Source of the DNA: Breviolum minutum Mf 1.05b.01
Lineage: Eukaryota; Sar; Dinophyceae; Suessiales; Symbiodiniaceae
DNA: 64,000 nt
NCBI GenBank assembly: GCA_000507305.1
Contig: DF240526.1
Span: forward strand, 38,092 to 102,091
Direction of reading: 5' to 3'
Shown here piece after piece: positions 38,704-50,195 of the stretch. The position numbers and the translations under genes were made by a program. The notes beneath the pieces are model-generated. The model made no database searches. It had not been told where the DNA came from and saw only the letters and a program-made list of their open reading frames with translations. Each line of letters starts with the position of its first letter. Position 1 is the first letter of the stretch.

Positions 38704-40310
38704 ATGCTTGGTTTCTGTTCAAAAGGTGGCTATTTAAGATTGATGTCCTTGTTGGGTACATCGTTTCCGTAAATCTGAAAATTTGCAGTTGGTATCCAAC
38801 ACTTGGCATGCACAGCTGGTTTTAACAGGGCAAAGTATGACAACTCCCAAAAGTTGCCCCCTCTCTGTTCTGGCTGGTGCTGAATAAGCATAAGAAATGA
38901 CCGGTATTCTTCGCATCTTGAAGAATGAAACGTTTAAATAGGCATAATTGGGGCATATTGGGATACATTCCCTCCCTGCTAAAGCGCCAGCCAGTTCTTT
39001 CAAGTGGTGTACCATTGCTTTGGAGGGGGAAGGGTGATGGGCCAAGGACGTTGAACGCCGATCTCAAAGGGGAAGACCATGATGAAACAACATGAAACAA
39101 CACTAGTCACCAGTCAAGGATGTGGGGATATTGGATGACATTAAGGGAAATATCAGTGGTATCCGAGCTTTTGTGAAGATCTTTATTTGGGGGCAGAGAT
39201 ACTTGAAAATAGCGTTCTCTCCAAATCATCTATTCTATTTTGAGCTATTTGGGAAGCATCCATTTCTTTGCATCCTTCAATATCAAACTAGCATATAATG
39301 ATGAATATCCATTTTCGTATTTTTCATAACGGATTTATGGGAGTTAAGGGGATTCGAAGAAGGCGCCGCGTCAGGATGCGCTTGTTGCTGCAGATGGGGG
39401 AGGTGGGACCAGCGGGTCTTGGAGTGAAGGTGGAATATCAGATAGATGTCAATGATGGTGAGTTGGATTCGAATAGGGATGTTGCTTCTGCTAAAGATGT
39501 GGAATTGTTATTGTTCCCTGTTCATATCTGAGAAAATATCATTTGATGATGTTTGAAATAAGATTACTCCAACCTCAAGGCGTCTGAAAAAAATGCTTCG
39601 AAAATGCTTCCCCATTGATTCTGGCATATTAAAAAGTGCCTTTGAGGGACTGCAGTTTTGCTTATGTTGAGTATTCAGAATCCAATTCCATCACTATTCC
39701 AATCACATGTATCTCTATGTTGGGCTTCAATGATATTGAGCCATAGCATATGGCTTGACAAGGGCGTTGTTGATGTTCTTTTGGGTGCCCAGCAAAAAAA
39801 ACATGGAGGTCTGTCCGAAAGACCTCTAACACAAGGTGGAGTCTCGCTCCAACAGGCGGAATTTCCGCGTGAAATTGGTAATTCGGAAAACGTTGCACCG
39901 TTGCACCATCTTGGAATTTCAGGTGCGGTGCAATATTCAATGATGCTCTGAAAAAAGAATTTGCCAGGAATTTTACCTAAAACCGCTAGCATCAAGGTGA
40001 CTGAAATGGTGAAACTATTTGCTCAGAATTCATTTTCACTTGGCCAGTACTCGCTGTAGTGGAGCCATATTGATGTAAGATGTAGCTATACTCTGTTGTG
40101 AGCATGGTTCATTGAAATCCCCTTACGCACACATGTCAGGGTGTTTCAAAACTAGGGAGCCAGGAAAAGCCCCTTGAAAGCATTGATTTGAATTTATATA
40201 TGTAGGAAACATATTGGATTTTGCCAAACCCTAATCTTGAGACAATAGGCATGATCTGGATGTGAATTTCCCAGAGAATGTTTGACTCAAACTGCTGTAA
40301 TTATCTTTAG

Positions 40311-41344
40311 AAAATCCACAAAAATCCAACCCGAAAGCAGGCAACTGACATCCTGCTTCGGGCCGTCAAGGAGGCAGGTCATTCAGTTCGACACCAGATT
40401 GTTGAACATTTTGAGTTTTTGTTCCACGAGTTGAAAAACCAAGAAATTGTGAAGCTGTGACGCTGTGGAGTTGTGCTTTTTTTTGAGTTGAGACATAGTC
40501 CAGGGGCCCAAATTGTATTCATGGCCGCTCCGGTACAACAAGCAGACCAGAATGCCTTGACAAAAAAGTCACAGACTGCTTTCCGTTCGATTCTTCATAG
40601 TGCTCTTCTGTGTGTATGCGCTTCAAAGTGCTTGTGTGCAGATGTGTGCAGTATGTATGAAAGATATCTTGGCTGCAAAAACCTACAGTACTTTGCAGCA
40701 TTTTGTCGCCTTTCTAGTTTTTGTTGTCGAATTTTTTGAAATTGAGCAAGACACCGCTATTTACATAGTTTTCTACTCCCTCCCCCACAAAACACCGGTA
40801 TTTTCAGATTGCTTTCCAGACGGAAAATGGTGCCCCTCCAGTGCCGCATACCACCATCCCCACCAGCTTTCAAAGTCGACCCCACACCGCCGCCACTCCT
40901 CCGGACTCAAGATGGCACAAGATGTCCAAAGCTCCAAGTGCCAGGTAAAACGCAAATTAAAGTGTTTTGGTACCAAATTTGTGGGCAAAATTAGGAGGAG
41001 GCCAAAACAGCTCCAATATGCCTTAATTAAAGTTAAATCTACCATTGAACCATGAACTATGCATTAATTACCTGCAAAAAAAGAGGCCCTGCGCCAGTTT
41101 AAGCTGACGTTTTTTGCTGCACAACCAGAAAGATACAGTATCCCCTTGTGCACCCACCGGTCACCGGACGAATTTCTATGTGAACAGCTTGTTGTTGTGT
41201 TTTCCAAGGTGTTCGGATTTGCATATTTTTTTTGGTCAAATCTTTTGGATCTGAAAACTACTCCAAGGAAAAGACCATGTTACACGGCAGGCTCAGTGCT
41301 GCGAGGGAATCCTTCGCTCACACGTGGTGAAGCTGGAAACTGAT
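40311..41344 (+). CDS. Unidentified protein, several exon candidates
   Basis: 40311-40460 follows an AG acceptor and reads as an amphipathic helix-rich stretch (RKQATDILLRAVKEAGHSVR, then HQIVEHFEFLFHELKNQEIV) before a stop or a GC donor. 40808-40944, between AG and a GTAAAA donor, is Pro/Thr/Ser-rich (IAFQTENGAPPVPHTTIPTS). 41293-41343 after CAG reads AQCCEGILRSHVVKLETDL. No family is recognised. The pieces look like adjacent exons of one + strand gene ending upstream of CDKAL1, but phases between them were not proven. Confidence 0.35.
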
Positions 41345-41775
41345 TTGGAGGTGGGAGTCAGTGTGTCGACTTCAAATTGGTAAGGGAAAATTTCAAGAGG
41401 TGTTTGAGTATCCTAAGATTTATCATAGATGTATGATGTATCATTTATTTTCAGATGAAACAAGTTGGGAGTTCCTGAATTTTACGAGATTTCGTATCAT
41501 GTTGCCCGGGGCCCCTGGTGGAAGTTGATTGGTTTTACCGCGATAAAGGCGCCCTTGGAACCTGGACGACGGAAACTTTTTGCTCAGAAGCCCGCAGTGG
41601 AAAACATCTTCAAAATGAAGTTGACATCAAGAAGTAAAGACATCCCGAAACTTTGCAACCAGAGGCACAACAAAACATAGTAACTTGGTGTAACTAGTAG
41701 TTTTTGGCATGAGGATGGCAACCATGGAGTTTTTCTTTCTCATCATAACAAACTTGGAAAAACCTTGGAAATCCA

Positions 41776-44402
41776 ATGGGTGCTGTGAACTCTCGAAGCT
41801 TAACTTCGTTAGATGCTTTTCGATCTTCCTTGTGGCTAGCAACTCTGGGTGTTGTCACTGGAATCGCTTATTGGAAAAGTCTGAAGCTCAAAAATCTGAA
41901 AGGTGGCCCGTGTGGCTGTGGCAACAATGGCACTTGCGGACAGACTGGGTTGATCACCGAGACTGAAAGCACTGCAGATGAAAGTGACAATGAGGACAAT
42001 GATTTGGAAGATCTTGCCAGTGATCATCACGTTTCAAGGCCCCCACGCCTGGGGCAGGGCGAAGTTCTTCGCAAAGTCGGCAAAGTCGGAGCCGCAGCGA
42101 ATTTTGCGGCGGCCACATCGGCCAGCGACCAAGCGCTGTTGCCGGGACGGCAGCGGATTCATGTGAAGACTTTTGGTTGCCCTCATAACCAGTCGGATGG
42201 TGAGTATTTGGCCGGACAATTAAAAGATTATGGCTACACCCTGGTGGATTCTTTGGAAGACAGTGATGCTATTGTGATCAACTCATGTACAGTGAAACAT
42301 CCCTCAGAGACAAGAGCTTTGAACCTGGTATCCAATGCACAAAACTTGGGCAAAGGTGTGGTTCTTGCAGGTTGTGTACCATCCAGCAACCGTCAACTAG
42401 CAGACAAACTCGAGGGAGTCAGTATGTTGGATGTGACACAATTGGATCGTATTGTCGAGGTCGTTGAAGAGACAGTCAAGGGTAACACAGTGAAAGTCAT
42501 GGAGAAACGAAGTGACTTACCTTCATTATCTCTACCCAAGGTACGTAAACATCGTTTGGCAGAGATCATCACCATCAATGCTGGCTGTTTGGGAAGCTGC
42601 ACCTATTGTAAAACCAAGATGTCTCGTGGGAAGGCGTGGAAAAGACTGTGCAAAAGTCTATGGAAAGGATGGATTGTTTTCCATTCTATTTTAGTATGAC
42701 ATAATAGCCAGCCGGTAGCCTAGGCGAAGTTTCACCTTGCGAACGAAGTGAGAATTACAGGGGGTGGGGAAGGGGGGTGCTGACATTTTGTCCCCAAAAT
42801 GCAGCCTAGGTGCTAAGTAGGGTGCCCCAAATGAACGTTTTGCAGCCCCTTTGTGCCACTAGGCAATACTGGCATACTTCGAGGTCAGAGGTCCTGCAGA
42901 TGTTGGATGATTTTTACAGTAAAAAAAAGCGCCGCTAAATGCGATGTTCTTGGCATACGGATGCTGGAACAATGATGTTTATAGTTTTTTCAGTATATGC
43001 TGCTTAACGTGGCGGGTTTAAACGTCCGGGAGCAGAGTTTCCAAAAACAATGTTTTATGCGGTGTTTTTTGCGTGGTACAGGGAAAAAGAGCATTCTTGC
43101 AGCGTTCTTGAGAGATTCGTTCATGTGGGTTGCTGGGGGGGGGTGTAGAAAAATCATGGTATATGCGGGTAAAGGGAATCTCTCGAAAAGTCTTCTAGCT
43201 AATGTGGGTTGGTGCTGCGCTGTATGAAAAGACTGTGATATGCCCTGCTTCTTGCTTGGTGCCGGTGAAAAAGGTTCCTGGCTTTCGTTCCCCCCCCCCC
43301 TCAGGTAATCATATACGTACAGAATCGTACAGATGTGTTTTGTGGTACTTTGATGAAAACATGACGAAAACTCGGAAGTCCTCCCAAATACTACCATGTT
43401 TTGTTATAGAGGTTTATACGAAGGTCATTTCAAGGAATCGCTAAGATTCTAGATTGAAATACCATGCAAACATTCACGAGTTTTTTCTTCTCAGAATTTC
43501 TACTCTACCCTGCGGTTAGGTGGTTTCATATCCCATTGATGCCATTGTGAACAGAGCTTTGGAATCTGCTCGTGAAGGTGTATGTCAGATTGAACTGGCT
43601 TCAGAAGATATGGGTGCCTATGGTTTAGACATTGGCACCAACATCGCAGAGTTATTACTTCGCCTTTCTGACGTACTTCTAGAAGAACATCCCAATGTGA
43701 TGCTGCGTACTGGCATGACCAATCCACCTTTTATTATGCAGCATGTGGATGCTATCATTGAGGTTTTGAAACGACCCAATGTCCATGCTTTTATGCATGT
43801 TCCTGTTCAATCTGGCTCAGATCAAGTTTTGAGAGCCATGAGAAGGGAATACACAGTTGCAGATTTTTCTTATTTGTCGGATCGGCTTAAAGAGGGAGTC
43901 CCTGAACTCTTTTTGTTGACAGACATCATTTGTGGGTTTCCCACAGAAAGTGAAGAAGATTGGCAGGAAACCATGGCTTTGTGCCGAAAACACCAATTTC
44001 AAGGTATCCACATCTCTCAATTCTATGCCAGACCTGGTACTGCAGCTGCAAAGTTGAAGCCTTTAAAAAGTCATATTGGAAAGGATCGTTACAAGGAATT
44101 GGCTGATTTGGTCACTTCCTATGATCGCAATGCACATTTGATGGATCGCCAAGAGCGTGTGTGGTTCGCGGAGACAGAGGAAGAACGCTCCAAGGGCGTC
44201 AATGCGCAAGGGCAAACGGTAGGTCGAACTAAGTCCTTTGCGAAGGTCAATGCGCCAAGGGCAAACGGTAGGTCGAACTAAGTCCTTTGCGAAGGTCCTA
44301 GTACCTCGAGATGACCATTTGCTTGGTCGAAGTGCTATGGTACGAATTACTTCCACTTGCCGGCTACACGTAGAAGGATATGTTCTTGGAGAAGTGAAAT
44401 AA
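41776..44402 (+). CDS. CDKAL1: CDKAL1-type tRNA (N6-threonylcarbamoyladenosine37-C2) methylthiotransferase
   Basis: Radical-SAM enzyme that adds a methylthio group to t6A37 of ANN-decoding tRNAs. Model: 41776-42633 (GC donor), 43520-44222 and 44272-44402, giving 563 residues. An N-terminal hydrophobic segment (SLWLATLGVVTGIAYW) could anchor it to a membrane. The UPF0004 domain has KTFGCPHNQSD (Cys135), INSCTVKHP (Cys171) and AGCVPS (Cys200) for one [4Fe-4S] cluster. The radical-SAM motif is CLGSCTYC (Cys271, 275 and 278). Exon 2 keeps family blocks such as TSEDTGAYG-like ASEDMGAYGLDIGTN, GMTNPPFI, HVPVQSGSD and TDIICGFPTE. The last exon gives the TRAM domain (FAKVLVPRDDHLLGRSAMV to VEGYVLGEVK). 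Read without the 49-nt intron at 44223-44271 the frame stops at 44281 inside a tandem duplication and the TRAM domain is lost. Confidence 0.93.
44200..44296 (+). repeat. 48/49-bp tandem duplication inside CDKAL1 coding sequence
   Basis: Copy 1 at 44200-44247 and copy 2 at 44248-44296 are identical except for one extra C in copy 2 (GCGCAAGG versus GCGCCAAGG). Each copy contains ACGGTAGGTCGAAC. Removing 44223-44271, from the GT of copy 1 to the AG of copy 2, restores one intact copy and the TRAM-domain frame. Confidence 0.95.
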
Positions 44403-44602
44403 AAGACAAAAAAATGATCGGCATCTTGCATTTGAGTTGTAGCAGATGGGAGAAGTTGAAGTGAGTTGAACTGAATGAATTTGACTGTTGATGACTCTGC
44501 AACCCGGCAGGTTGCACGACAAGAGGCCTGTGACAATAGCAGGCTCAACAGAAACTTGTGAAACTTATTGTCCCCTTGTTTGCCCAATGAAATTTCGCCA
44601 GG

Positions 44603-47020
44603 ATGGCAAAGGAAGCCACAGCAGAAAATCAGCAGCTGAAGGCGGATGTATATAAATGTTGATGCCGTTTTTTTTTGGGTGTGTTTAACTAAAACGACAG
44701 ATGATAGCCTTTCCAATATTTTCTAATGTACGGATGACTGTGCCGTTTTTTGGGTCAGTCATACCAGGAAAAGCTGGAGACCTTGCGAAAGGTTGTTTCA
44801 AAGCAGCAGCAGGTCATTAAGGATCATGAGGCGAAATGGGGAGAATTTGATGACGGTCTCCAGAAATGGATGACTGGATGGACATTGGATTTACATGAAC
44901 TTCACATCCATGAAGACACAAGAATACCGATTAGCAAGGAACATGTTCATTGTTGCATATTTTGGTCACGTATAACCGTATAAACCCACAAGGTTGGCGG
45001 ATCTTCACCAAGTTTGCACGGGGGGTGTTTTCTCTCAGGGCAGATTGCGCGCTTTTGGTGCAAGAACTGTTGGTGCCATGCTTGCGAGAAAAACTGCAGG
45101 CCGTGGCCAGACATAGCTGCATAGCTATGCTTGTGAAACTAGTGGGAGTACTGATGCGAGGGATTTTTTTAGAAATCAAAACCAGACTTTTTCAATCTCA
45201 GCATGATGGTTTTCAATTGATTGGACAAAGGTCTGTGGTTTAACTAGGCATTTTTTTTCCAAACAAATCTCTTTAGTCCGTAGATTCCCAGGCACCTACC
45301 GCTGATCCCCACCCAAGCCTGGCAAGGTATCAAACGTCGTAGCGTCGGATCCGAAGAGTCGCCAAAAGTGGCAGAGGAACACGGTGATTTCGTTGCTTTT
45401 TTGGGGGGGAATAAAGGAGGAATGAGTAAGAGTATCACATAGATTAATAGATGATAATAGCTCATATGCAAAGATATATATACTATATATAAATATACTA
45501 TATATAAATATATGTATAATTACTTACTAAAGATATGATATGGATTATTGGATTCTACTTTCAGTTTACCTCAAACTCCTCAAACCGCTTCCATCCTGCG
45601 ATCGCTTAGAGTCAATCTATTCACGGTGGTTCTGTAGAAGATTGTTTCCGCTAAAACATAGGGCGTTGGCCCCTGAGTGGTTCCCCGGAAAAAAGATCTG
45701 GAAGGGTTGGATGATGGAATCGAGTCATGACATTAAAAGCTTCAACCTTGTTCCTGTAGATCTTGGCTGTGAAGGAAGCGAAGCCAGTGAAAGAAGTGAA
45801 GGAAGTAGAAGACGTCGAAGCTAAGCCTGCTAAGCGCAGCAAAGGCTGGGATGATTTGATTAGACGTTTGAGTGCTTAACGGAATGGAGAGTACCTCCAA
45901 GTCCTAGATGTTTTTAAATCATTTAAACGGAGATCATAGAATATGTAGAAGCCTAAGCATGTTGAATCATTTTGATGCATTTTGTTTTGGGCAGGCATCC
46001 TGGAAGACAAAACAAATCTCATGGAGAAGGTTGGGAAACTATTTGGTTTTGTGGAACCACAGAAAGCGCAGAAAATTCGCTGGTAGGCCACGGATCAATA
46101 GGAAAAGACAACAACTTGGTAGATCTGTCTTTTGAAGTGTGCTGCTAGGAAAACATGTGGCGTTCAAAATTCAGCAATTCGCCGTAGTGCCTAATATCAT
46201 CGTGAGGTTTTAACATCCCTGCTGTGGTATCGGCCAAGGCGAAGGTCATTTCGCCGCCACGAAAGAGAGTAGACAAGGCAAGACGACCTCAAAAAGGCAA
46301 AGACGAGAAACCCAATTCTCCGAGATCAGAAGGAGAAGAATCTCATTCCAGTGATTCCACTTACAAGGCGTCCAAAGAGACGGGATCTGAAGATGAGTCT
46401 CAGAATGAAGGACCTGAATCTGAAGCTTTAAAGGTCTCCGGTTTGCGGATTTGGGAGAAAAAATCCCCCAAGGAACCGAGATCTGCTCTTGTTCCACTTC
46501 CGCCAGCTTTCACCTCGGACCGCGTCCGGGCCGAAGGAACGGCCCTTCCCCATGCCGCGCTGTCGTCCGCGTTTTCCGTGCCCTGCCGTTGCGTGGTGCG
46601 CGGCAAGGCACGCAGCGCCTTGCAGGGCTTTGACTGCGAGCAGTGCCGGAGCTTCTACGCCGCGACGAAGATGGAACCCAAAGTTGGTGATCTCAAAGCC
46701 TCGCGACATCGAATGGATCATGCACCTACATGTACTCCTCCAGGCCGGCTGCTTTTTTTTTGGAGGAGTCTCGTAGGGAAAAAAGCCCAAAGCGTATTAA
46801 TACAGATTCCTAAAGGGTTGTTGAAGAGAAGACACAGTTTGATTTTGGTACATGGTGGGTTTGGAGTTTATAATATTTTATAATATTTTATAATATTTTG
46901 GTGAACAAAGAATACATATTTTTTCAAATCGTGGTGGTGAAGCTACCATTGTCGGTGGGGACCCAGCATCCAACCTGCCGAGGTTTTTGGGACTTGTCCT
47001 TTCCACAGGACGGGGTTTAG
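44603..47020 (+). CDS. CtIP/Sae2/COM1-type DNA-end resection protein
   Basis: The ATG at 44603 opens MAKEATAENQQLKAD (44603-44647). The exon at 44759 continues SYQEKLETLRKVVSKQQQVI, a coiled coil as in the oligomerising N-terminus of CtIP/Ctp1. Middle exons (about 44.9-45.33 kb) are unresolved. The 3' half joins in phase: 45760-45871 (AVKEAKPVKEVKEVEDVEAK, then WDDLIRRL), 45995-46045 (ILEDKTNLMEKVGKLFG), 46207-46743 and 46983-47020. The last two carry the diagnostic C-terminal domain: VVRGKARSALQGFDCEQCRS with the CxxC, FYAATK, then SRHRMDHAPTCTPPG spliced by a GC-AG intron to FWDLSFPQDGV and stop, like the CxxC, RHR and TPxxFW pattern of CtIP/COM1. The family activates MRE11 nuclease at double-strand breaks and in meiosis. 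The ATG lies only 200 bases after the CDKAL1 stop. Whether the N-terminal and C-terminal parts are one gene rests on phase matching. Confidence 0.75.
46869..46899. repeat. 10-bp tandem repeat (TATAATATTT)x3
   Basis: Three perfect copies inside the last intron of the CtIP-like gene. Confidence 0.9.
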
Positions 47021-47853
47021 GCAGAGTCCAGGGTGGGGTGATGGGCGTAGATCGTTCGCAGATCTGTGGCAATTTGAAAGATCACCGTTATTGCAGCTTA
47101 AGAGCTAATCTTCCCCACCATTTTTGGGTGGGAAGTCATTTGGGTGGGACATCTTTCAACATTTCAGCCGAATTGAGCCAGGTGCAGTCGAATTGAGCGG
47201 AACAATCCGACCAGCTCGAAGTTGAACGTATGCCATTAGGAGTCAGGAAGTGCTAATGAATTGCATCTATAGTAATTTAGTAGAATAGACAACTGTTTAA
47301 TTTGGCAATAATTTGACCAAGCCACCATGAGAAAAGGTTGATTTCAAGTGGTTAGATGTGATGCATCCAAGAAACTATTGGTGGGTGTGGTCATTTTGTC
47401 GCCACATGCTGTACAGAAGGCTACTCAAGCCACTGTTTTAGGGGTTCACTTGGAAAGTATCCGAGTATCCAGCATGGGGCGCGCTGCCAGAAAAAGATCT
47501 CCATAGTAGAAAGGTTTTTGCACCACTTTTGTTGACAGTTTTGATCCTTTAGAGAATCTTTAGTCTTTTAAAAAGCTACCTGATCCTAGATTGAATATCC
47601 ATGTGCCATCCAAAATAGTACGATCTGAATCAAAGATGCTGTGGTTTGGACGCCTCAGTTCTTTTGAATACAAGGTTGCCTTATGATGTAAGGGTCTATC
47701 ATCGAAAGATTGAATCTCAGTTTCCAATTTCCCAACATTAGAACAAACCATTCAACAGTAATTCACCAACATCCAACCAACATGAAACATATTTCTAACC
47801 AACTACAACCAATTTCATTCATACCCTACCATCATTCGATCACCAACTTCCCC
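47021..47853. other. Intergenic region after the CtIP-like gene
   Basis: I see no convincing exon or repeat here. 47100-47160 is weakly palindromic (CCACCATTTTTGGGTGGGAA). Confidence 0.4.
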
Positions 47854-48369
47854 ATGGAGATCGGCTCCTCATATGAGGTGCAAGGTGTAGCTCCCGGTCG
47901 AGAGCGCACGCTCTTTAGTGCGCATAAGAAGCGGCCTGTCTTGGCCAGTGTCGGGGAAAGCCCAAAAATGCCCACCTGGGACGTTGGAGATGGAGATTAC
48001 AGGAATTCCCTGTGGATGTCATGACACGACGGCACGATTTTTTGGAAAGAACAGTTTTTTGAAAGTTTCAAAGAAAAAATGGCCGTGAGATGCAAGCTGG
48101 ATGTGGTTCAGGATGTTGCTTTACCAACAACTCTGTGTTGGCCTTGTACTCAGGTGGGTGTGGCAGGAAGACCACCAAACAACGTCCAAGTCTCAGACAT
48201 GACCTTGACAGGGCGGACGTGTCGTTGTGGATACGTTGGGAACGCCTTGAGGTTTGGACTCGAGATCATGCGGTCGGAAAAGGCGGGGATGATTCGTCAT
48301 GATCGTGGTTTTTCAGATCTGAAAATGACGAAGGACTTGGATTCGCTTGAGATGGATTCGCTCAAATAG
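47854..48369 (+). CDS. Small unknown protein or 5' exons of the polycystin gene
   Basis: An ATG at 47854 begins MEIGSSYEVQGVAPGRERTL and stays open for about 50 residues to a GA- or AG-type junction near 48010. After a CAG at about 48151, three frames are open; one reads RADVSLWIRWERLE before a GT donor. 48314-48369 reads LKMTKDLDSLEMDSLK and a stop. A GA donor within the last piece would let it splice in phase to 48535, so these may be the cytoplasmic N-terminus of the channel that follows. No family is recognised. Confidence 0.35.
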
Positions 48370-48534
48370 AATGAGAAATTGGTAAAGTATTGAATCAAGT
48401 GCATGGAAGGGGATGATATGAGATGTTATATATAAGTCTATTTGATATTTAATACATTTTGATATGCGAATCATTGGGTATCATGGTCACTCCCTGAGTT
48501 CTGACTTTTGTTGAAAACCGCTGCCTTGGTTCAG

Positions 48535-50148
48535 TCGCAACATGTGCCGTTGAAGGGGGTCGCCATGGATGCTTGGGAAGGAGGAAAGACTAAAGACACC
48601 CTGTCCTTTGAGGAAGAAGTCACTGTTCCACAAAATATCTATCTGAAATGGGTGAGACAAGAACTTGAAGATGAAGAAGCGTGCTTGGAACTACCATTCA
48701 TGATTTTGGTCTTAGTCTCCTTCACTTTGATGGCGGTTTTGTCTTTAAATCAGCATCTTGTGCTTTCCATCGAGCAAGCGATTGAACAAGACATCCGGGA
48801 AAATGCCAACTTTGCATTCAACGAATACATGGGACACAAGACATTGCAAGATGTGCACTCTGTGCCTGATTTCTGGTCTTGGATGCGTCTGGGTTTTCTC
48901 CCTTTGGTGATTCAACCGAACTGGATGTACTCTGAAGGTCATGCACGGGATGTTTTGAGCGCCTTCGACCTCAATGTAGTGCCCAATACTGTGTGGGACA
49001 TGGATGCTAAACTGCTAAAATTTAAACTGCTTTGATTTTTTGGGTGCTTATTTATTTGCCTTAAAAGTTTTCTCACAAAAAATGTGTTTTCTTTTGGTTG
49101 AACATGTTTTCTTTTTAAGATCTGTCTTGGTCTCTTATGTGATATGAGAGTGTTTGAAAACTAGTGACTAGTAGGTCTAAAATGATGGCTCTCCACCAAA
49201 GCTCCCCAACAATCTGAAATTGATTGTTTCGGTTTGGAGCAGGCTTGAACATGTCCCAAAATAAAGGACTCTCAGAAATCCAAAATGGTTCATACTTAGC
49301 TATGTAAATCATCTTGCTGGGGTAATCTTTTGGGCCCAATATTTTGTCAACCAATGGTTAATTCATTGGTGGTTTTGCTCCCGGTGGTTTGGGATTCGAA
49401 TCGGGGTGCCCCTAAGAATCCCAATCCCTTTCGATTTCGGGGATTTTAGGAATCCCAAACCACCGGGCCCCAAACCACCAACTCAGCGTCCACAAGCCCC
49501 CAACTGGAGGATGGTTACCAACTGCCAGTGCCTGGCGATTACATCCACTACAATCGCATCATTGGTGGTTTACGCTTTCGACAACAGGTGGGGCCCAGGG
49601 TCTAAACTCCAAGTAGTTGTTTCCATATAATAGGGGATAAACTCATCAACCCAATAGTAAGGGTGCATATATACCCATTATAAGGATTCCCTATTGAAGG
49701 TGGGGATGGCCATTCCCTACATTCCCCGCGTCTTTTGACTCCTGGCACAGGTGGCGCCCGATCGTGCCTGCAAATTTCCCTCCAGCAGAGAAGCCGAACT
49801 CTGGCAACGTTTCTTGGTGCTGCCGCCGTTAAAAAGGTTGTGTATAAAAGCTCATCTTGACTGAAAGGAAACCTGGGTGAAATTCAATTTTTACAGGATT
49901 TTTCTCAAAGACAAACCCAAAAACAGGTCAAAGGTCCATTACTATTCTCCCTCTGTTTTCCTGCTAGAAAAAAAATCCCAGATTTGCCTACCAGGTTGGT
50001 ATGGAAAAGAATGCGTGCGAGCTTACGAAGAGATCTACTTCGAACCTGACACAGCTGATGGGGAAGTTTTTATAAGGCCAAGTCGACAGGAGTGGCTTTT
50101 ATTGTCTGCAAACATGCAACGGATGATGGATCAGGTGCTGGCCGGTTC

Positions 50149-50195
<47 letters not shown>

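Larger units (their letters stand above)
34182..40310. other. Mostly non-coding region with isolated exon candidates
   Basis: Candidate exons without known homology: 35190-35270 (LRSSELFETFEDVPPKGGIR, then charged), about 37870-37950 (GNDQAPLVLVEGRSGPILLV), 38449-38550 (FAPEISRIFGDHPIMLEHVF, stop soon after) and about 39355-39400 (DSKKAPRQDALVAAD). They may belong to one highly split gene that ends near 41.3 kb. The rest shows two inverted-repeat elements and no clear signal. Confidence 0.3.
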
